Source: Micromonospora coxensis (GTDB lineage: Bacteria; Actinomycetota; Actinomycetes; Mycobacteriales; Micromonosporaceae). From it: a stretch of DNA of 64,000 nucleotides. This document shows positions 25,436 to 33,663 of the stretch, piece after piece; the first letter of the stretch is position 1, and every line of letters begins with the position of its first letter. The position numbers were made by a program, and so were the translations under genes. The notes beneath the pieces were generated by a model, which saw only the letters and a program-made list of their open reading frames with translations, was not told where the DNA came from and ran no database searches. The stretch covers positions 4,588,001 to 4,652,000 of the forward strand of contig NZ_LT607753.1 in assembly GCF_900090295.1 (NCBI RefSeq), written 5' to 3'.

Positions 25436-25996
25436 ATGAGAGACGTCCTGTACCTGGAACAGATCGAGCAGGCCGAGGTCCTGCTGAAGCCGCAGCGCGT
25501 CGAGGTGCTGCGGCAGCTGGCCGAACCCCGCACCTGCACCGAGGTCGCCGCCCGGCTGGGGCAGACGCCCCAGCGCGTCTACTACCACGTCCGGCAGCTG
25601 GTCGCGGCCGGTCTGGCCGAGCAGGTGCGAACGCGTCAGGTGCGCGGCATCACCGAGGGCATCTACCAGGCCGCCGCCCGGTCGTACTGGCTCTCGCCCC
25701 GGCTCGTCGGGCGGGTCGGCGGGCTGCGCCGGGCCCGCGACGAGCTGAGCCTCGGCCACCTGCTCGACCTGATGGAGGAGGTCCAGGCGGACGTCGCCGC
25801 GCTCGACCGGTCGGCGCCGGAGCTGCCCTCGATCGGCGTCTCCGGCGAGATCCGGGTGCCGGCCGAGCGCCGGCAGGAGTTCCTGCACGACCTGCGGTCC
25901 ACGCTGCAGGACCTGTTCACGCGCTACGGGGGCGCCGAGGGGGACGCCTTCAAGCTCGCCGTGGCCTGCTACCCCAAGGGAGAAGACCATGACTGA
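25436..25996 (+). CDS. ArsR-like winged-helix transcriptional regulator
   Basis: The 186-residue protein has an N-terminal winged helix (residues 15-75: ILL-type entry, LRQLAEPRTCTEVAARLGQT, then QRVYYHVRQLVAAGL), as in ArsR-family regulators with a C-terminal sensing region. No Cys metal site is present, so a metal sensor is unlikely. The C-terminal half has the RRQEFLHDLRSTLQDLF helix, likely for dimerisation. Its stop overlaps the SRPBCC gene by 8 bases, a common arrangement of a regulator paired with an AHSA1-type protein. Confidence 0.82.
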   Translation: MRDVLYLEQIEQAEVLLKPQRVEVLRQLAEPRTCTEVAARLGQTPQRVYYHVRQLVAAGLAEQVRTRQVRGITEGIYQAAARSYWLSPRLVGRVGGLRRARDELSLGHLLDLMEEVQADVAALDRSAPELPSIGVSGEIRVPAERRQEFLHDLRSTLQDLFTRYGGAEGDAFKLAVACYPKGEDHD

Positions 25997-26843
25997 ACCG
26001 ATGACCATCGCCGTCCGGCTCGCCGCGCCCGTCGAGGCGGTCCGGCGGGCGGTGACCGACCCGGCCGAGCTGCGCCTGTGGTTCGCCGAGCACGCCGAGG
26101 TCGAGCTGCCCCGGCGGTACGAGTTCTGGGGCCGGTACACACCGGAGGGCGACGCCCCGCACCAGCGGCTGCTGCACGTCGACGAGGACACGCTGCGCTT
26201 CGCCTGGCTGCTCGACGGGGTGGAGACCACCAGCGGGATACACCTGGCCGCCGAGGGGCCGCAGCAGACCCTGCTGACCCTCACCCAGAGCCACTTCACC
26301 ATGGCCGAGGCGTTCGACGGCAGCAGCATCCGGGGGGTGTTGCAGACCTGGTGGTCGCTGTCGCTGGCCAACCTCGCCGCGCACCTGGAGGGGCGCCCGC
26401 TGCTGCCGCGTACCGACTTCACCTCCGCCGAGCTGCGCGGCGAGCTGCTGATCGCCGCCCCGGCGGCGAAGGTCTGGGAGTCGCTCACCGACTCCGACCA
26501 GGCCAGCGCCTGGTTCGGGTACCCGATCGGGATCGAGCCCTGGGTCGGCGGCCGGTACGCGATGGGCGGGTTCGAGTCCGGGTACGCGGCGAAGGTGGTT
26601 GACCTGGATCCCGGCCGTGCCCTCTCCGTCGACTGGGGACCGACCGGCGTCACCAGCTGGGAACTCGCCGAGTCCGACGGGAAGACGAAGCTGACCTTCG
26701 TGCAGAGCGGCTTCGACGAGGGCAACCCGCCGTACGCGGCGTGGACCGGGAGCGTCGCCGGCCTCTCCGAGCTGCGGCGCTACCACGAGATGCCCGACTG
26801 GCAGCCGATCTGGGTGACCGAGGAGGTGCCGACCGGCGCCTGA
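25989..26843 (+). CDS. Tandem SRPBCC (AHSA1-like) domain protein
   Basis: The 284-residue protein holds two START/SRPBCC domains. The first (residues 3-130) opens MTIAVRLAAPVEAVRRAVTD and the second (about 148-275) opens ELLIAAPAAKVWESLTDSDQ. Such domains form a hydrophobic pocket for lipids or small molecules. The gene overlaps the preceding ArsR-type regulator and should be co-expressed with it, perhaps as part of the ligand response. No enzyme residues can be assigned. A long perfect stem-loop lies after the stop. Confidence 0.83.
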   Translation: MTEPMTIAVRLAAPVEAVRRAVTDPAELRLWFAEHAEVELPRRYEFWGRYTPEGDAPHQRLLHVDEDTLRFAWLLDGVETTSGIHLAAEGPQQTLLTLTQSHFTMAEAFDGSSIRGVLQTWWSLSLANLAAHLEGRPLLPRTDFTSAELRGELLIAAPAAKVWESLTDSDQASAWFGYPIGIEPWVGGRYAMGGFESGYAAKVVDLDPGRALSVDWGPTGVTSWELAESDGKTKLTFVQSGFDEGNPPYAAWTGSVAGLSELRRYHEMPDWQPIWVTEEVPTGA

Positions 26844-26880
26844 GCCGTCCGGCCGGACACCGTCACCCGGGCCCGCGTCA

Positions 26881-26922
26881 CGCCGGCGCCCCACCGGCCC
26901 CGAACCCGGTGGGGCGCCGGCG
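26881..26922. terminator. Long bidirectional stem-loop terminator
   Basis: A 17-bp perfect stem (CGCCGGCGCCCCACCGG and complement) with an 8-base loop sits between the convergent SRPBCC and sigma-factor genes. It should stop transcription from both sides. Confidence 0.7.
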
Positions 26923-26928
26923 CGCGAG

Positions 26929-28146
26929 CTACGGACCCGACGAGGTCAGCGCCTCGGCCCGGCGCAGCAGGGCCCGCCGCTCCGGCTCGGAGCAGACCAG
27001 GCCGGCGGCGTGGCGGAAGAGCGCGGCGGCGCGTACCGGGTCGCCGTGCCGGGCGGTCAGCTCGGCCTCGGCGGCCACCGCCGGTGGATAGCCGTCGAGC
27101 GCGCCGCCGGTGCGCGCCTCCACGATCAGGTCCAGCCCCGCCCGGGGGCCGTGGGCGTAGCCGTGCGCCACCGCCCGGTTGAGCCGGACCACCGGGGTGG
27201 GACGCAGCCGGGCCAGCTCGTCGTACCAGCCGGCGATGGCGGCCCAGTCGGTGTCCGCGCCGGTCGCGGCGGTGGCGTGGGCGGCGGCGATCCGGGCCTG
27301 GAGGGCGTACGGGCCGTGACCGGCGCGGGCCAGCACGGCCAGGCCCTCGGCGACGGCGTCGGAGTCCCAGCGGGAGCGGTCCTGCTCGTCGAGGGTGAGC
27401 AGATTGCCGTCGCCGTCCCGGCGGGCCGCCCGGCGCGAGTTCTGCAACAGGAACAACGCCAGCAGGGCGGCCACCTCCGGCTCGTCCGGCAGCAACCGGT
27501 CGAGCAGCCGGGCCAGCCGGATCGCCTCGTCGGCGAAGGCCGGCTCGCCGTCCGCGTCGTACCCCCGGGTGAAGAGCAGGTAGAGCACGGCCAGCACGCC
27601 CGGCAGCCGCTCGACCAGCGCGGCCCCGGCCGGCACCCGGTACGGGATGCCGGCCGTGGCGATCCGGGCCTTCGCCCGGGTGATTCGCCGGGTCATCGTC
27701 GACTCGCCGACCAGGAAGGCGCGGGCGATGTCGGCGGTCGGCACCCCGGCCACCGTACGCAGCGTCAACGCGACCCGCGCCTCCGGCGCCAGCGCCGGGT
27801 GGCAACAGGTGAAGATGAGCCGCAGCCGGTCGTCCACCACGTCCCCCTCCTGCTCGGGCTCCCGGGCCGTGTCGGTGAGCAGCGCCAGCTCGTGCAGCTT
27901 GCGGCGCTCCACCGAGGCCCGGCGCAGCACGTCCACGGCCCGGTTGCGGGCGGTCGTCATCAGCCAGCCGCCCGGGTTGCCGGGCACGCCGTCGCGGGGC
28001 CAGCGCTCCAGCGCCGACGCCAGCGCCTCCTGGGCGCAGTCCTCGGCCAGCGTCCAGTCCCCGGTGGCGCGGATCAGCGCGGCGACGATCCTCGGGTACG
28101 CCTCGGTGCCCGCCTCGGCCACGGCCCGCGCGGTGTCGGTGCCCAC
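26929..28146 (-). CDS. ECF-family RNA polymerase sigma factor, ECF42-like, with C-terminal DUF6596 domain
   Basis: The 405-residue protein has sigma region 2 at about residues 15-85 (WTLAEDCAQEALASALERWP) and region 4 near 125-180 (RVALTLRTVAGVPTADIARA). A C-terminal extension of about 220 residues follows, with TPR-like helical repeats. This architecture plus an adjacent YCII gene defines the ECF42 group, which has no anti-sigma factor; control may depend on the C-terminal extension. It starts one base after the YCII gene stop, so the two are co-translated. The regulon is probably the operon itself. Confidence 0.88.
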   Translation of the reverse strand: MGTDTARAVAEAGTEAYPRIVAALIRATGDWTLAEDCAQEALASALERWPRDGVPGNPGGWLMTTARNRAVDVLRRASVERRKLHELALLTDTAREPEQEGDVVDDRLRLIFTCCHPALAPEARVALTLRTVAGVPTADIARAFLVGESTMTRRITRAKARIATAGIPYRVPAGAALVERLPGVLAVLYLLFTRGYDADGEPAFADEAIRLARLLDRLLPDEPEVAALLALFLLQNSRRAARRDGDGNLLTLDEQDRSRWDSDAVAEGLAVLARAGHGPYALQARIAAAHATAATGADTDWAAIAGWYDELARLRPTPVVRLNRAVAHGYAHGPRAGLDLIVEARTGGALDGYPPAVAAEAELTARHGDPVRAAALFRHAAGLVCSEPERRALLRRAEALTSSGP

Positions 28147-28147
28147 C

Positions 28148-28480
28148 TCAGTCCAGCGGGTCGAACGGGCGCAGCTCGATCCGCCCCGCGTACGCCATCG
28201 GGTGGGCGCGGGCCACCTCGATCGCCTCGTCCAGGTCGGCGCACTCCAGGATGTCGAAGCCGACGATGACCTCCTTGGTCTCGGCGAACGGCCCGTCGGT
28301 CAGCAGCAGCTCGCCGCCGCGTACCCGGACCGTGGTGGCCCCCGACGGCGGGGCCAGCCGCTCGCCGAGCACCCGCTGGCCGGCGGCGTCCCGGTCGGCG
28401 ACCCACCGCTCGATGTCCGGGGCGGCGTCCGGGTCGGTGTCCGGCTCGGTGTCGGTGCAGACGAACATCATGAACTGCAT
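28148..28480 (-). CDS. YCII-related (DGPF) protein paired with ECF sigma factor
   Basis: The 110-residue protein (MQFMMFVCTDTEPDTDPDA) has the YCII fold signature ending in LLTDGPFAETKEVIVGFDIL, where DGPF names the family. Its genes nearly always accompany ECF42 sigma genes. It may be a small enzyme or a sensor in this circuit. The start at ATG 28480 follows GGAGCCGAAGAC, a good ribosome-binding site; upstream codons of the open frame are not needed. It is divergent from the 28672 gene, so its promoter is in the 190-bp gap. Confidence 0.9.
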   Translation of the reverse strand: MQFMMFVCTDTEPDTDPDAAPDIERWVADRDAAGQRVLGERLAPPSGATTVRVRGGELLLTDGPFAETKEVIVGFDILECADLDEAIEVARAHPMAYAGRIELRPFDPLD

Positions 28481-28671
28481 GTCTTCGGCTCCTCGGTGTC
28501 GTGGTCTCATCAGGGTGACGAACGCGGGAGCCGGATCCGGACACTCGCGGGACGGAAAGTTCCGCGACCGGCGTCGGGACGCGGCCCGGCGGGTCAGACC
28601 GCTTCCGGGCCCTGCTCGGGGATCATGTCATCGTCACCGCAGCTCGGCGAGGGTTCCCGAGGAGGCCAACG

Positions 28672-28965
28672 ATGCCCCGCGACGACTGGAAGGGTGTCGT
28701 CAACCAGATCCTCTACGGATTGATCTTCACGAGGGACCTGGACGACGACGCCGCGAGCCGGATGGCCGACGCGATGGTCGAGCGGCGGCACTTCGGGGCC
28801 GGCCCCGGTGTCTACGCCGCCGCGATCGTGCGGGCCCGCCGGCACCGCGGCCCGCTCACCGACGAGATGCCGACGCCGCACGGGGAGGAGGGGTTCCGGG
28901 CCTTCCTGGAACTGCTCGCCGCCGAACTCGACGCCCGCCGTCCGTGGCGGCGGACCACGTCCTGA
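28672..28965 (+). CDS. Hypothetical 97-residue protein
   Basis: The small, charged, soluble protein has an N-terminal helix (DDWKGVVNQILYGLIF) and an Asp-rich turn (TRDLDDDAASRMADAM). A strong GAGGAGG site lies 6-7 bases before the ATG. No family was recognised. The size and the Asp/Glu content would suit a small immunity or regulatory protein, but this is only a thought. It starts a short run of small genes that ends before the MFS transporter. Confidence 0.7.
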   Translation: MPRDDWKGVVNQILYGLIFTRDLDDDAASRMADAMVERRHFGAGPGVYAAAIVRARRHRGPLTDEMPTPHGEEGFRAFLELLAAELDARRPWRRTTS

Positions 28966-29007
28966 GATTCGGGGATTCAACCGCCGCCGGTGGGGTACAG
29001 CCGGGCG

Positions 29008-29241
29008 ATGTTCTTCATCTTCGGACTGCGCACGTCGGTCAGCCGCTCGGGGGTGGCCACCGCCGTCTGCCGCAACTGCGGCAACCGGGCGGCGCAGGTC
29101 ATCACCCGGCGGTCGACGAAGTTCACCCTCTTCTTCATCCCGCTGATCCCGGTGCGCACCCGCTACGTGCAGCAGTGCACGTTCTGCGGTGCCGAGTACG
29201 CCATCTCGAAGGACGAGGCCCGTCGCCTCCCGGTCGGCTGA
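29008..29241 (+). CDS. Zinc-ribbon domain protein
   Basis: The 77-residue protein (MFFIFGLRTSVSRSGVATAV) has two Cys pairs, CRNCGN and CTFCGA, about 40 residues apart. Between them is a hydrophobic segment (KFTLFFIPLIPV). This is the pattern of a widespread small zinc-ribbon family in actinobacteria. The function is unknown, probably binding a partner protein or nucleic acid. I chose the internal ATG at 29008 because homologues begin at MFFIFG. Confidence 0.78.
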   Translation: MFFIFGLRTSVSRSGVATAVCRNCGNRAAQVITRRSTKFTLFFIPLIPVRTRYVQQCTFCGAEYAISKDEARRLPVG

Positions 29242-29245
29242 GCCG

Positions 29246-29422
29246 ATGGCCCGTTTCCTGTGCTGGCTGATCGGCCGGCAGTCCGTCGTGCCGGACCCCG
29301 CGCCGGTGCACACCGTCTCCCGTCCGCCCTGCACCCCGGGTCGCCGCCGGCAGCGTCGTCGTCGGCCGTCGGCGGGGGCGCGGCTGCCCCGCTCGCCCTG
29401 GAACCGGTCGGCCGAACGCTGA
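29246..29422 (+). CDS. Possible 58-residue hypothetical protein
   Basis: The frame begins MARFLCWLIGRQSVV four bases after the zinc-ribbon gene stop. The N-terminus looks like a genuine hydrophobic start, while the rest is Arg/Pro-rich and could be noncoding. No clear ribosome-binding site is present. It is listed only because tight spacing suggests translational coupling. Confidence 0.3.
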   Translation: MARFLCWLIGRQSVVPDPAPVHTVSRPPCTPGRRRQRRRRPSAGARLPRSPWNRSAER

Positions 29423-29493
29423 CCCGACCCCGTGCCGGACCCGCCCCCACCTGCCCGTTCTAGGCTGGGGCCGCCGAGTCACGGGGAGAATCG

Positions 29494-30876
29494 TTGCGCA
29501 ACCACCCGGCCGTCGTGCTGGTCGCCGTCCTGCTGTCCACCATCTCGCTGCCCGCGTCGCTGACCGGCGCCTCGGTGGCGTTGCCGGAGATCGGCCGGGA
29601 CCTCGACGCCGGGCTGGCCGGCGTGCAGTGGGTGGTGAACGGCTACAACGCCACCTTCGCCAGCTTCATGCTCGCCACCGGCGCGCTGGCGGACCTGCTG
29701 GGCCGGCGGCGGGTCTTCGCCACCGGTGTCGCGATCTTCGCCGGCTCCGGGCTGGCCGCCTCGGCGGCGAGCGGCATCGTGCTGCTCGACCTGCTGCGGG
29801 CGCTCGCCGGGGTCGGTGCGGCCGCCGCCGCGACCAGCGCCTCCGCCATCCTGGCCGCCACGTTCACCGGCCGGGCCCGGGCCCGCGTGTTCAGCCTCTT
29901 CGGTACGACCATCGGCGTCGGCCTGGCCTTCGGCCCCTCCATGGCCGGGCTGCTGATCGACGCCTTCGGCTGGCGGGCCGTCTTCGCCGGGCCGGCCCTG
30001 GCCGCCCTGGTGGTGCTGGCGCTGACCCCGCTGCTGCCCGAGTCGCGCCAGCCGCACGCCGGCCGGATCGACTGGCCCGGCACGGTCACCTTCACCGCCG
30101 CGCTGCTGCTGCTCATCTTCGGCTTCGTGCAGGGGCCCGAGACGGGGTGGTCGGCTCCGGTGATCGTGTCCGCGTTCGTCGCCGCGCTGCTCCTGCTGGT
30201 GGCCTTCGTCGTGGTGGAGCGCCGCCGCCCCGATCCGATGTTCGACCTGGCCCTGCTGGCGAGCCCCCGCTTCGTCGGGATCTGCCTGGCGGCGGCGACC
30301 ATCGTCGCGGTGCTGGTGCCGCTGCTGGTGTACCTGCCGTCGTACCTGACCACGGTGGTCGGGATGAGCCCCGGCGCGGCCGGCGCCACGCTGATCCTGC
30401 TGACCGCGCCGACGTTGGTGCTGCCGCTGCTCACCGGCGCGACGGCCCGGCTGGTGCCACCCGCGGCGGTGGTCGTCACCTCGGTGGCGGTGGTGGCGGC
30501 CGGCGCGGCCTGGGCCACCGTCCTGTCCCCGGCCAGCGGCGCGGCGGCCCTGGCGGGCCCGCTGCTGACCATCGGCGTCGGGGTGGGCCTGTCGATCGGG
30601 CTGCTCGACGCGATGGCGATCGGCAGCGTCGCGCCGCACCGGGCGGCGACCGGCGCCGGGATGATCAACACGGCCCGGTTGGCCAGCGAGACGGTCGCCA
30701 TCGCGGTGGTCGGCGCGGTGCTGGCGAGCACGACCGGTGGCCGGCTGGCCGATCCGGGCTTCACCGGTGGGCTGCGCACGGTGCTCTGGTCGATGGCGGC
30801 GCTGGCGGTGACCGCCGCGCTGGTGACCGCCGCGCTGGTGCGCCGCGCCCGGATCCAGGGCAGCCCGGTCGGCTGA
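29494..30876 (+). CDS. MFS drug-efflux transporter, DHA2 (14-TM) type
   Basis: The 460-residue protein has about 14 hydrophobic segments. Motif A-like GALADLLGRRRVF is in the loop after segment 2, and the motif C-like GTTIGVGLAFGPSMAGLLID is in segment 5. It should export a small molecule by proton antiport. The start is TTG at 29494, eight bases after GGGGAGA; the first ATG lies far inside the first helix, so the TTG is needed. No regulator gene is directly adjacent, so the substrate cannot be guessed. Confidence 0.88.
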   Translation: MRNHPAVVLVAVLLSTISLPASLTGASVALPEIGRDLDAGLAGVQWVVNGYNATFASFMLATGALADLLGRRRVFATGVAIFAGSGLAASAASGIVLLDLLRALAGVGAAAAATSASAILAATFTGRARARVFSLFGTTIGVGLAFGPSMAGLLIDAFGWRAVFAGPALAALVVLALTPLLPESRQPHAGRIDWPGTVTFTAALLLLIFGFVQGPETGWSAPVIVSAFVAALLLLVAFVVVERRRPDPMFDLALLASPRFVGICLAAATIVAVLVPLLVYLPSYLTTVVGMSPGAAGATLILLTAPTLVLPLLTGATARLVPPAAVVVTSVAVVAAGAAWATVLSPASGAAALAGPLLTIGVGVGLSIGLLDAMAIGSVAPHRAATGAGMINTARLASETVAIAVVGAVLASTTGGRLADPGFTGGLRTVLWSMAALAVTAALVTAALVRRARIQGSPVG

Positions 30877-30940
30877 GGTGCCCGCCACCCGCCCGCGCGG
30901 TGCCGGCCGGGGTGACGGCGGACGGCTATCGTGGCCTGTC

Positions 30941-32029
30941 GTGACGAGCACCGCGCAGCGACTGGCCGCCATCCGGGGTGACGCGCCCCCGAAGCGGCAC
31001 AACGCCCGTACCATCGCCGCGCTGACCGGCAACCCGGGCTGTGCCCGGCGGGCGGTGCTCGACGGCGCCGGGGTGGACAAGCCGAGGCTCGCCGAGCGGA
31101 TCGGCTTCCCGGCCCGCTTCGGGCAGTCCCGCTTCGCCATCACCCGGGGCAACGCGTTCGAGGCGCAGGTCAAGGCCGACGGCGGGGTGGAGCTGCTACG
31201 GCTGGTCGCGCGGCGGCTCGGTGTGCCGGTGCCGGAGCGGGCCAGCTGGACGGACCTGGGCGGCGCGGACGACCTGCCGGACCGGCACGAGCGGTCCCGG
31301 CGGGCGTTGACCGACGTGGGGCCGGAGGCGGCGCTGTTCGACCATCCGCTGCTCGGGCTGGACGTGGCCGGGCAGCGGGTGAGCCTGGAGCCGGACCTGG
31401 TCGCCGCCCGCCTCGGCGGCCGGTTCCACGTGGTGGAGATCAAGTCGTTCCCGGTGGTCGACGGGCAGGCCGACCCGGCGAAGGTCTCCGCCGCCGCCGT
31501 CCAGTCGGCCGTGTACGTGCTGGCGCTGCGCGAACTGCTCGCCGCCGAGGGGCACGACGAGGAGCTGGTCTCGCACGACGTGGTGCTGGTCTGCCCGCGC
31601 GACTTCACCAACCGGCCGGTGGCGAGCCTGCTCGACGTGCGCAAGCAGTTGCTGGTGCTGCGCCGCCAGCTCGACCGGATGGCCCGGCTGGACGACCTGC
31701 TGGCCGTGGTGCCGGCGGGGTTCACCGCCGACCCGGCGGCCGACCCGGCCGCGCTGGCCGCCGCGCTGCGCACCGTCGAGGCCCGCTACGCGCCGGAGTG
31801 CCTGGCCAGTTGCGAGCTGGCGTACTTCTGCCGGGACGAGGCGCGCGGACACACCGGCGCGCTGGGCCGGCCGGTCCGCGAGGCGCTCGGCGGTGTCGGC
31901 ACGGTGGCCGACGTGCTGGCGCTGGCCGCCGGCGAGCGTGCCCCCGACCCCGGGCAGGAGGAGGCCGCCGCGCTGCTGCGGGCCGCCGCCCACCTGCGCG
32001 CCGACGCCCTCGCCGGAGACCCCGCATGA
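30941..32029 (+). CDS. Cas4-like PD-(D/E)XK nuclease with four-Cys (Fe-S) arrangement
   Basis: The 362-residue protein has a RecB-like nuclease core: Asp in LEPDLVAARLGG near residue 152 and an EIK triad segment in FHVVEIKSFP near 166. One Cys near the N-terminus (Cys34 in NPGCARRAV) and three near the C-terminus (Cys287, Cys291, Cys297 in ECLASCELAYFC) copy the pattern of the Cas4/AddB [4Fe-4S] cluster. No cas genes are nearby. The second gene overlaps it (ATGA), so both are co-translated. Leaderless-type TATCGT lies eight bases before the GTG. It may process DNA ends in repair or defence; the exact role is unknown. Confidence 0.7.
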   Translation: MTSTAQRLAAIRGDAPPKRHNARTIAALTGNPGCARRAVLDGAGVDKPRLAERIGFPARFGQSRFAITRGNAFEAQVKADGGVELLRLVARRLGVPVPERASWTDLGGADDLPDRHERSRRALTDVGPEAALFDHPLLGLDVAGQRVSLEPDLVAARLGGRFHVVEIKSFPVVDGQADPAKVSAAAVQSAVYVLALRELLAAEGHDEELVSHDVVLVCPRDFTNRPVASLLDVRKQLLVLRRQLDRMARLDDLLAVVPAGFTADPAADPAALAAALRTVEARYAPECLASCELAYFCRDEARGHTGALGRPVREALGGVGTVADVLALAAGERAPDPGQEEAAALLRAAAHLRADALAGDPA

Positions 32030-33531
32030 GCACGCTGCGCGCGCTGGCCCGGGCGCAGGCGGTCGCCGCCGGGGTGGCCCAGCCGGTGGCCACGGTCCGC
32101 CATCTGCACCTGTCCGAGCGGCCGCTGGTGCTGGTGCCGCTCGGCATGGCCGGGGAGGCGAACGCCCCGCTCGCGGCGCTGGTCGGCACGGCCCCGGACG
32201 ACGGGCGGCTGCTGATCGTGCCGCAGCCGCGCAACCGGGACCAGCGGTTCCGGTTCGCCGCCGAGCTGGCCGCGATCGTGCTGCCGTACCTGGACTCGTT
32301 CCGGGGGGTGTCGGAGGCGGTGCCGGTGGACCGGGGCCGGGACGTGCGGTACCGGTACGTGGACGCGCCGCAGCTGCTGGTGCCGAGCCCGGCCGGGGTG
32401 GGTTTCCTGCGGCTGTTCGGCCGCTCCACCCGGTTCCGCCGCCCCGACGGCGAGTACCCGGTGCACCCCGACGTGCCGGTGCTCGGGCGGTGGTTGACCT
32501 TCTTCACCGAGCGGGCCGAGCATCCCGGCTCGTCGGCGCTGCTGGCGATGACCGACGCGTTGACCCTGCACTGGGCCACCGGGCAGAGCGCGGTGGAGGA
32601 TCTGCACCTGCCGGCGTTGCTGGGCTGGATCGACCCGCCCGCCGGGCTCACCGGCGCGCAGGCGGCCGCCCGGGCGGAGGATCCGGGGATTTGCCCGCCG
32701 GCTGGTCCGGCCACCGACCCGGACTTCGACAACCGGGTGCTCGCCCCGGCCGTGGCCGCGTACGCCGAGGCGGGGGAGGATCCGGTCGCGCTCGCGGCGG
32801 CGTACGCGGAGCTGGAGCGGGTGCTGCGCGAGCAGCTCGCGCCCACCTGGGAGCTGATGTGGCGCGGCGTCGGGTTGTTGCGGGCCCTGCCGCCCGGGGC
32901 GCGGGTGGCGGGCCGCTGGGACGGCGACAAGGACGCCTTCACCGGGTACGCCGAGCACGTCGACGCGGGTGGCGCGCCGCAGCCGCGCCGGGACGGGGCG
33001 GTGGCCGCGGCCGTCCGGCTGCACCGGCTGGAGCGGGCCCTGACCTCGTACGCGGTGCAGCGCGCCTACGACGATCCGCTGGTCATGGCGGAGCACCGGC
33101 TGACCGGTGAGGCGTTCGTCGGCGAGGTGACCCTGGCCGACGCGAAGCGGGTGGACGACAGCGGCCGGCGGCCGGTGCTGCGCCCGCGTATCCAGGTGGT
33201 GACCACCGAGCCGGTGTCGGTGCCGGTGGGGGCGACGCTGTACTCCCCGGTCCGCCCGGCGCAGAAGGCGAAGGTGGTCTTCGTGACCCCGGCCGACGGC
33301 AAGACCGAGGTGGTGCTGGAGCTCTCCGGTGGGATGGGGCGGGGGCTGACCGCGCCGCCGGGCACGGTGCCCGAGGTGGGGGAGCGGCTCTGCCTGACCA
33401 CGCTCTCCGACGCGTACCTGCCGGCGGGGGCGTTCCCCGCGCCGGAGGAGACCCCGTGGACGCACGGCGGTCCGCCGGGGTCGGGGGTGGACCCGGCGAT
33501 CGACGGCGACGCCGCCGAGGAGTGGGCCTGA
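32026..33531 (+). CDS. Uncharacterised partner of Cas4-like nuclease
   Basis: The 501-residue soluble protein overlaps the nuclease gene by four bases. It starts MSTLRALARAQAVAAGVAQP. I recognise no domain with certainty: the first half is mixed alpha/beta (LVLVPLGMAGEANAPLAALV, LLIVPQPRNRDQRFRFAAEL). The C-terminal third is beta-rich, from about residue 340, with an ATLYSPVRPAQKAKVVFVTP stretch. There are no membrane segments and no Walker motifs. Strict coupling to the nuclease gene makes a joint role very likely. It is the unknown half of a two-gene module. Confidence 0.72.
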   Translation: MSTLRALARAQAVAAGVAQPVATVRHLHLSERPLVLVPLGMAGEANAPLAALVGTAPDDGRLLIVPQPRNRDQRFRFAAELAAIVLPYLDSFRGVSEAVPVDRGRDVRYRYVDAPQLLVPSPAGVGFLRLFGRSTRFRRPDGEYPVHPDVPVLGRWLTFFTERAEHPGSSALLAMTDALTLHWATGQSAVEDLHLPALLGWIDPPAGLTGAQAAARAEDPGICPPAGPATDPDFDNRVLAPAVAAYAEAGEDPVALAAAYAELERVLREQLAPTWELMWRGVGLLRALPPGARVAGRWDGDKDAFTGYAEHVDAGGAPQPRRDGAVAAAVRLHRLERALTSYAVQRAYDDPLVMAEHRLTGEAFVGEVTLADAKRVDDSGRRPVLRPRIQVVTTEPVSVPVGATLYSPVRPAQKAKVVFVTPADGKTEVVLELSGGMGRGLTAPPGTVPEVGERLCLTTLSDAYLPAGAFPAPEETPWTHGGPPGSGVDPAIDGDAAEEWA

Positions 33532-33568
33532 TTCACCCTGCGTGACGGCAACAATGCATTTACATGCT

Positions 33569-33586
33569 TGAAACTTAACCGGTTCA
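33569..33586. promoter_or_regulatory. Candidate LacI-type operator upstream of mannanase gene
   Basis: TGAAACTTAACCGGTTCA has arms that match 5 of 6 bases and a central AACCGGTT that is perfectly palindromic. It sits 78 bp before the mannanase start in the only AT-rich spot of the gap. No LacI gene is adjacent, so the binder is unknown. Confidence 0.4.
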
Positions 33587-33663
33587 GGAGTCCACTTGTG
33601 GAACGGGCCCTGACCGCGCGGAGGGTCCGGACCACCACCCCCGTCCCCGAAAAGGTTGGTCCG

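Noticed and set aside
30941..32029. Cas4-like gene considered as part of a CRISPR-Cas locus
   Set aside because: No cas1, cas2 or repeats exist in the window; the neighbours are an MFS exporter and an unknown protein.
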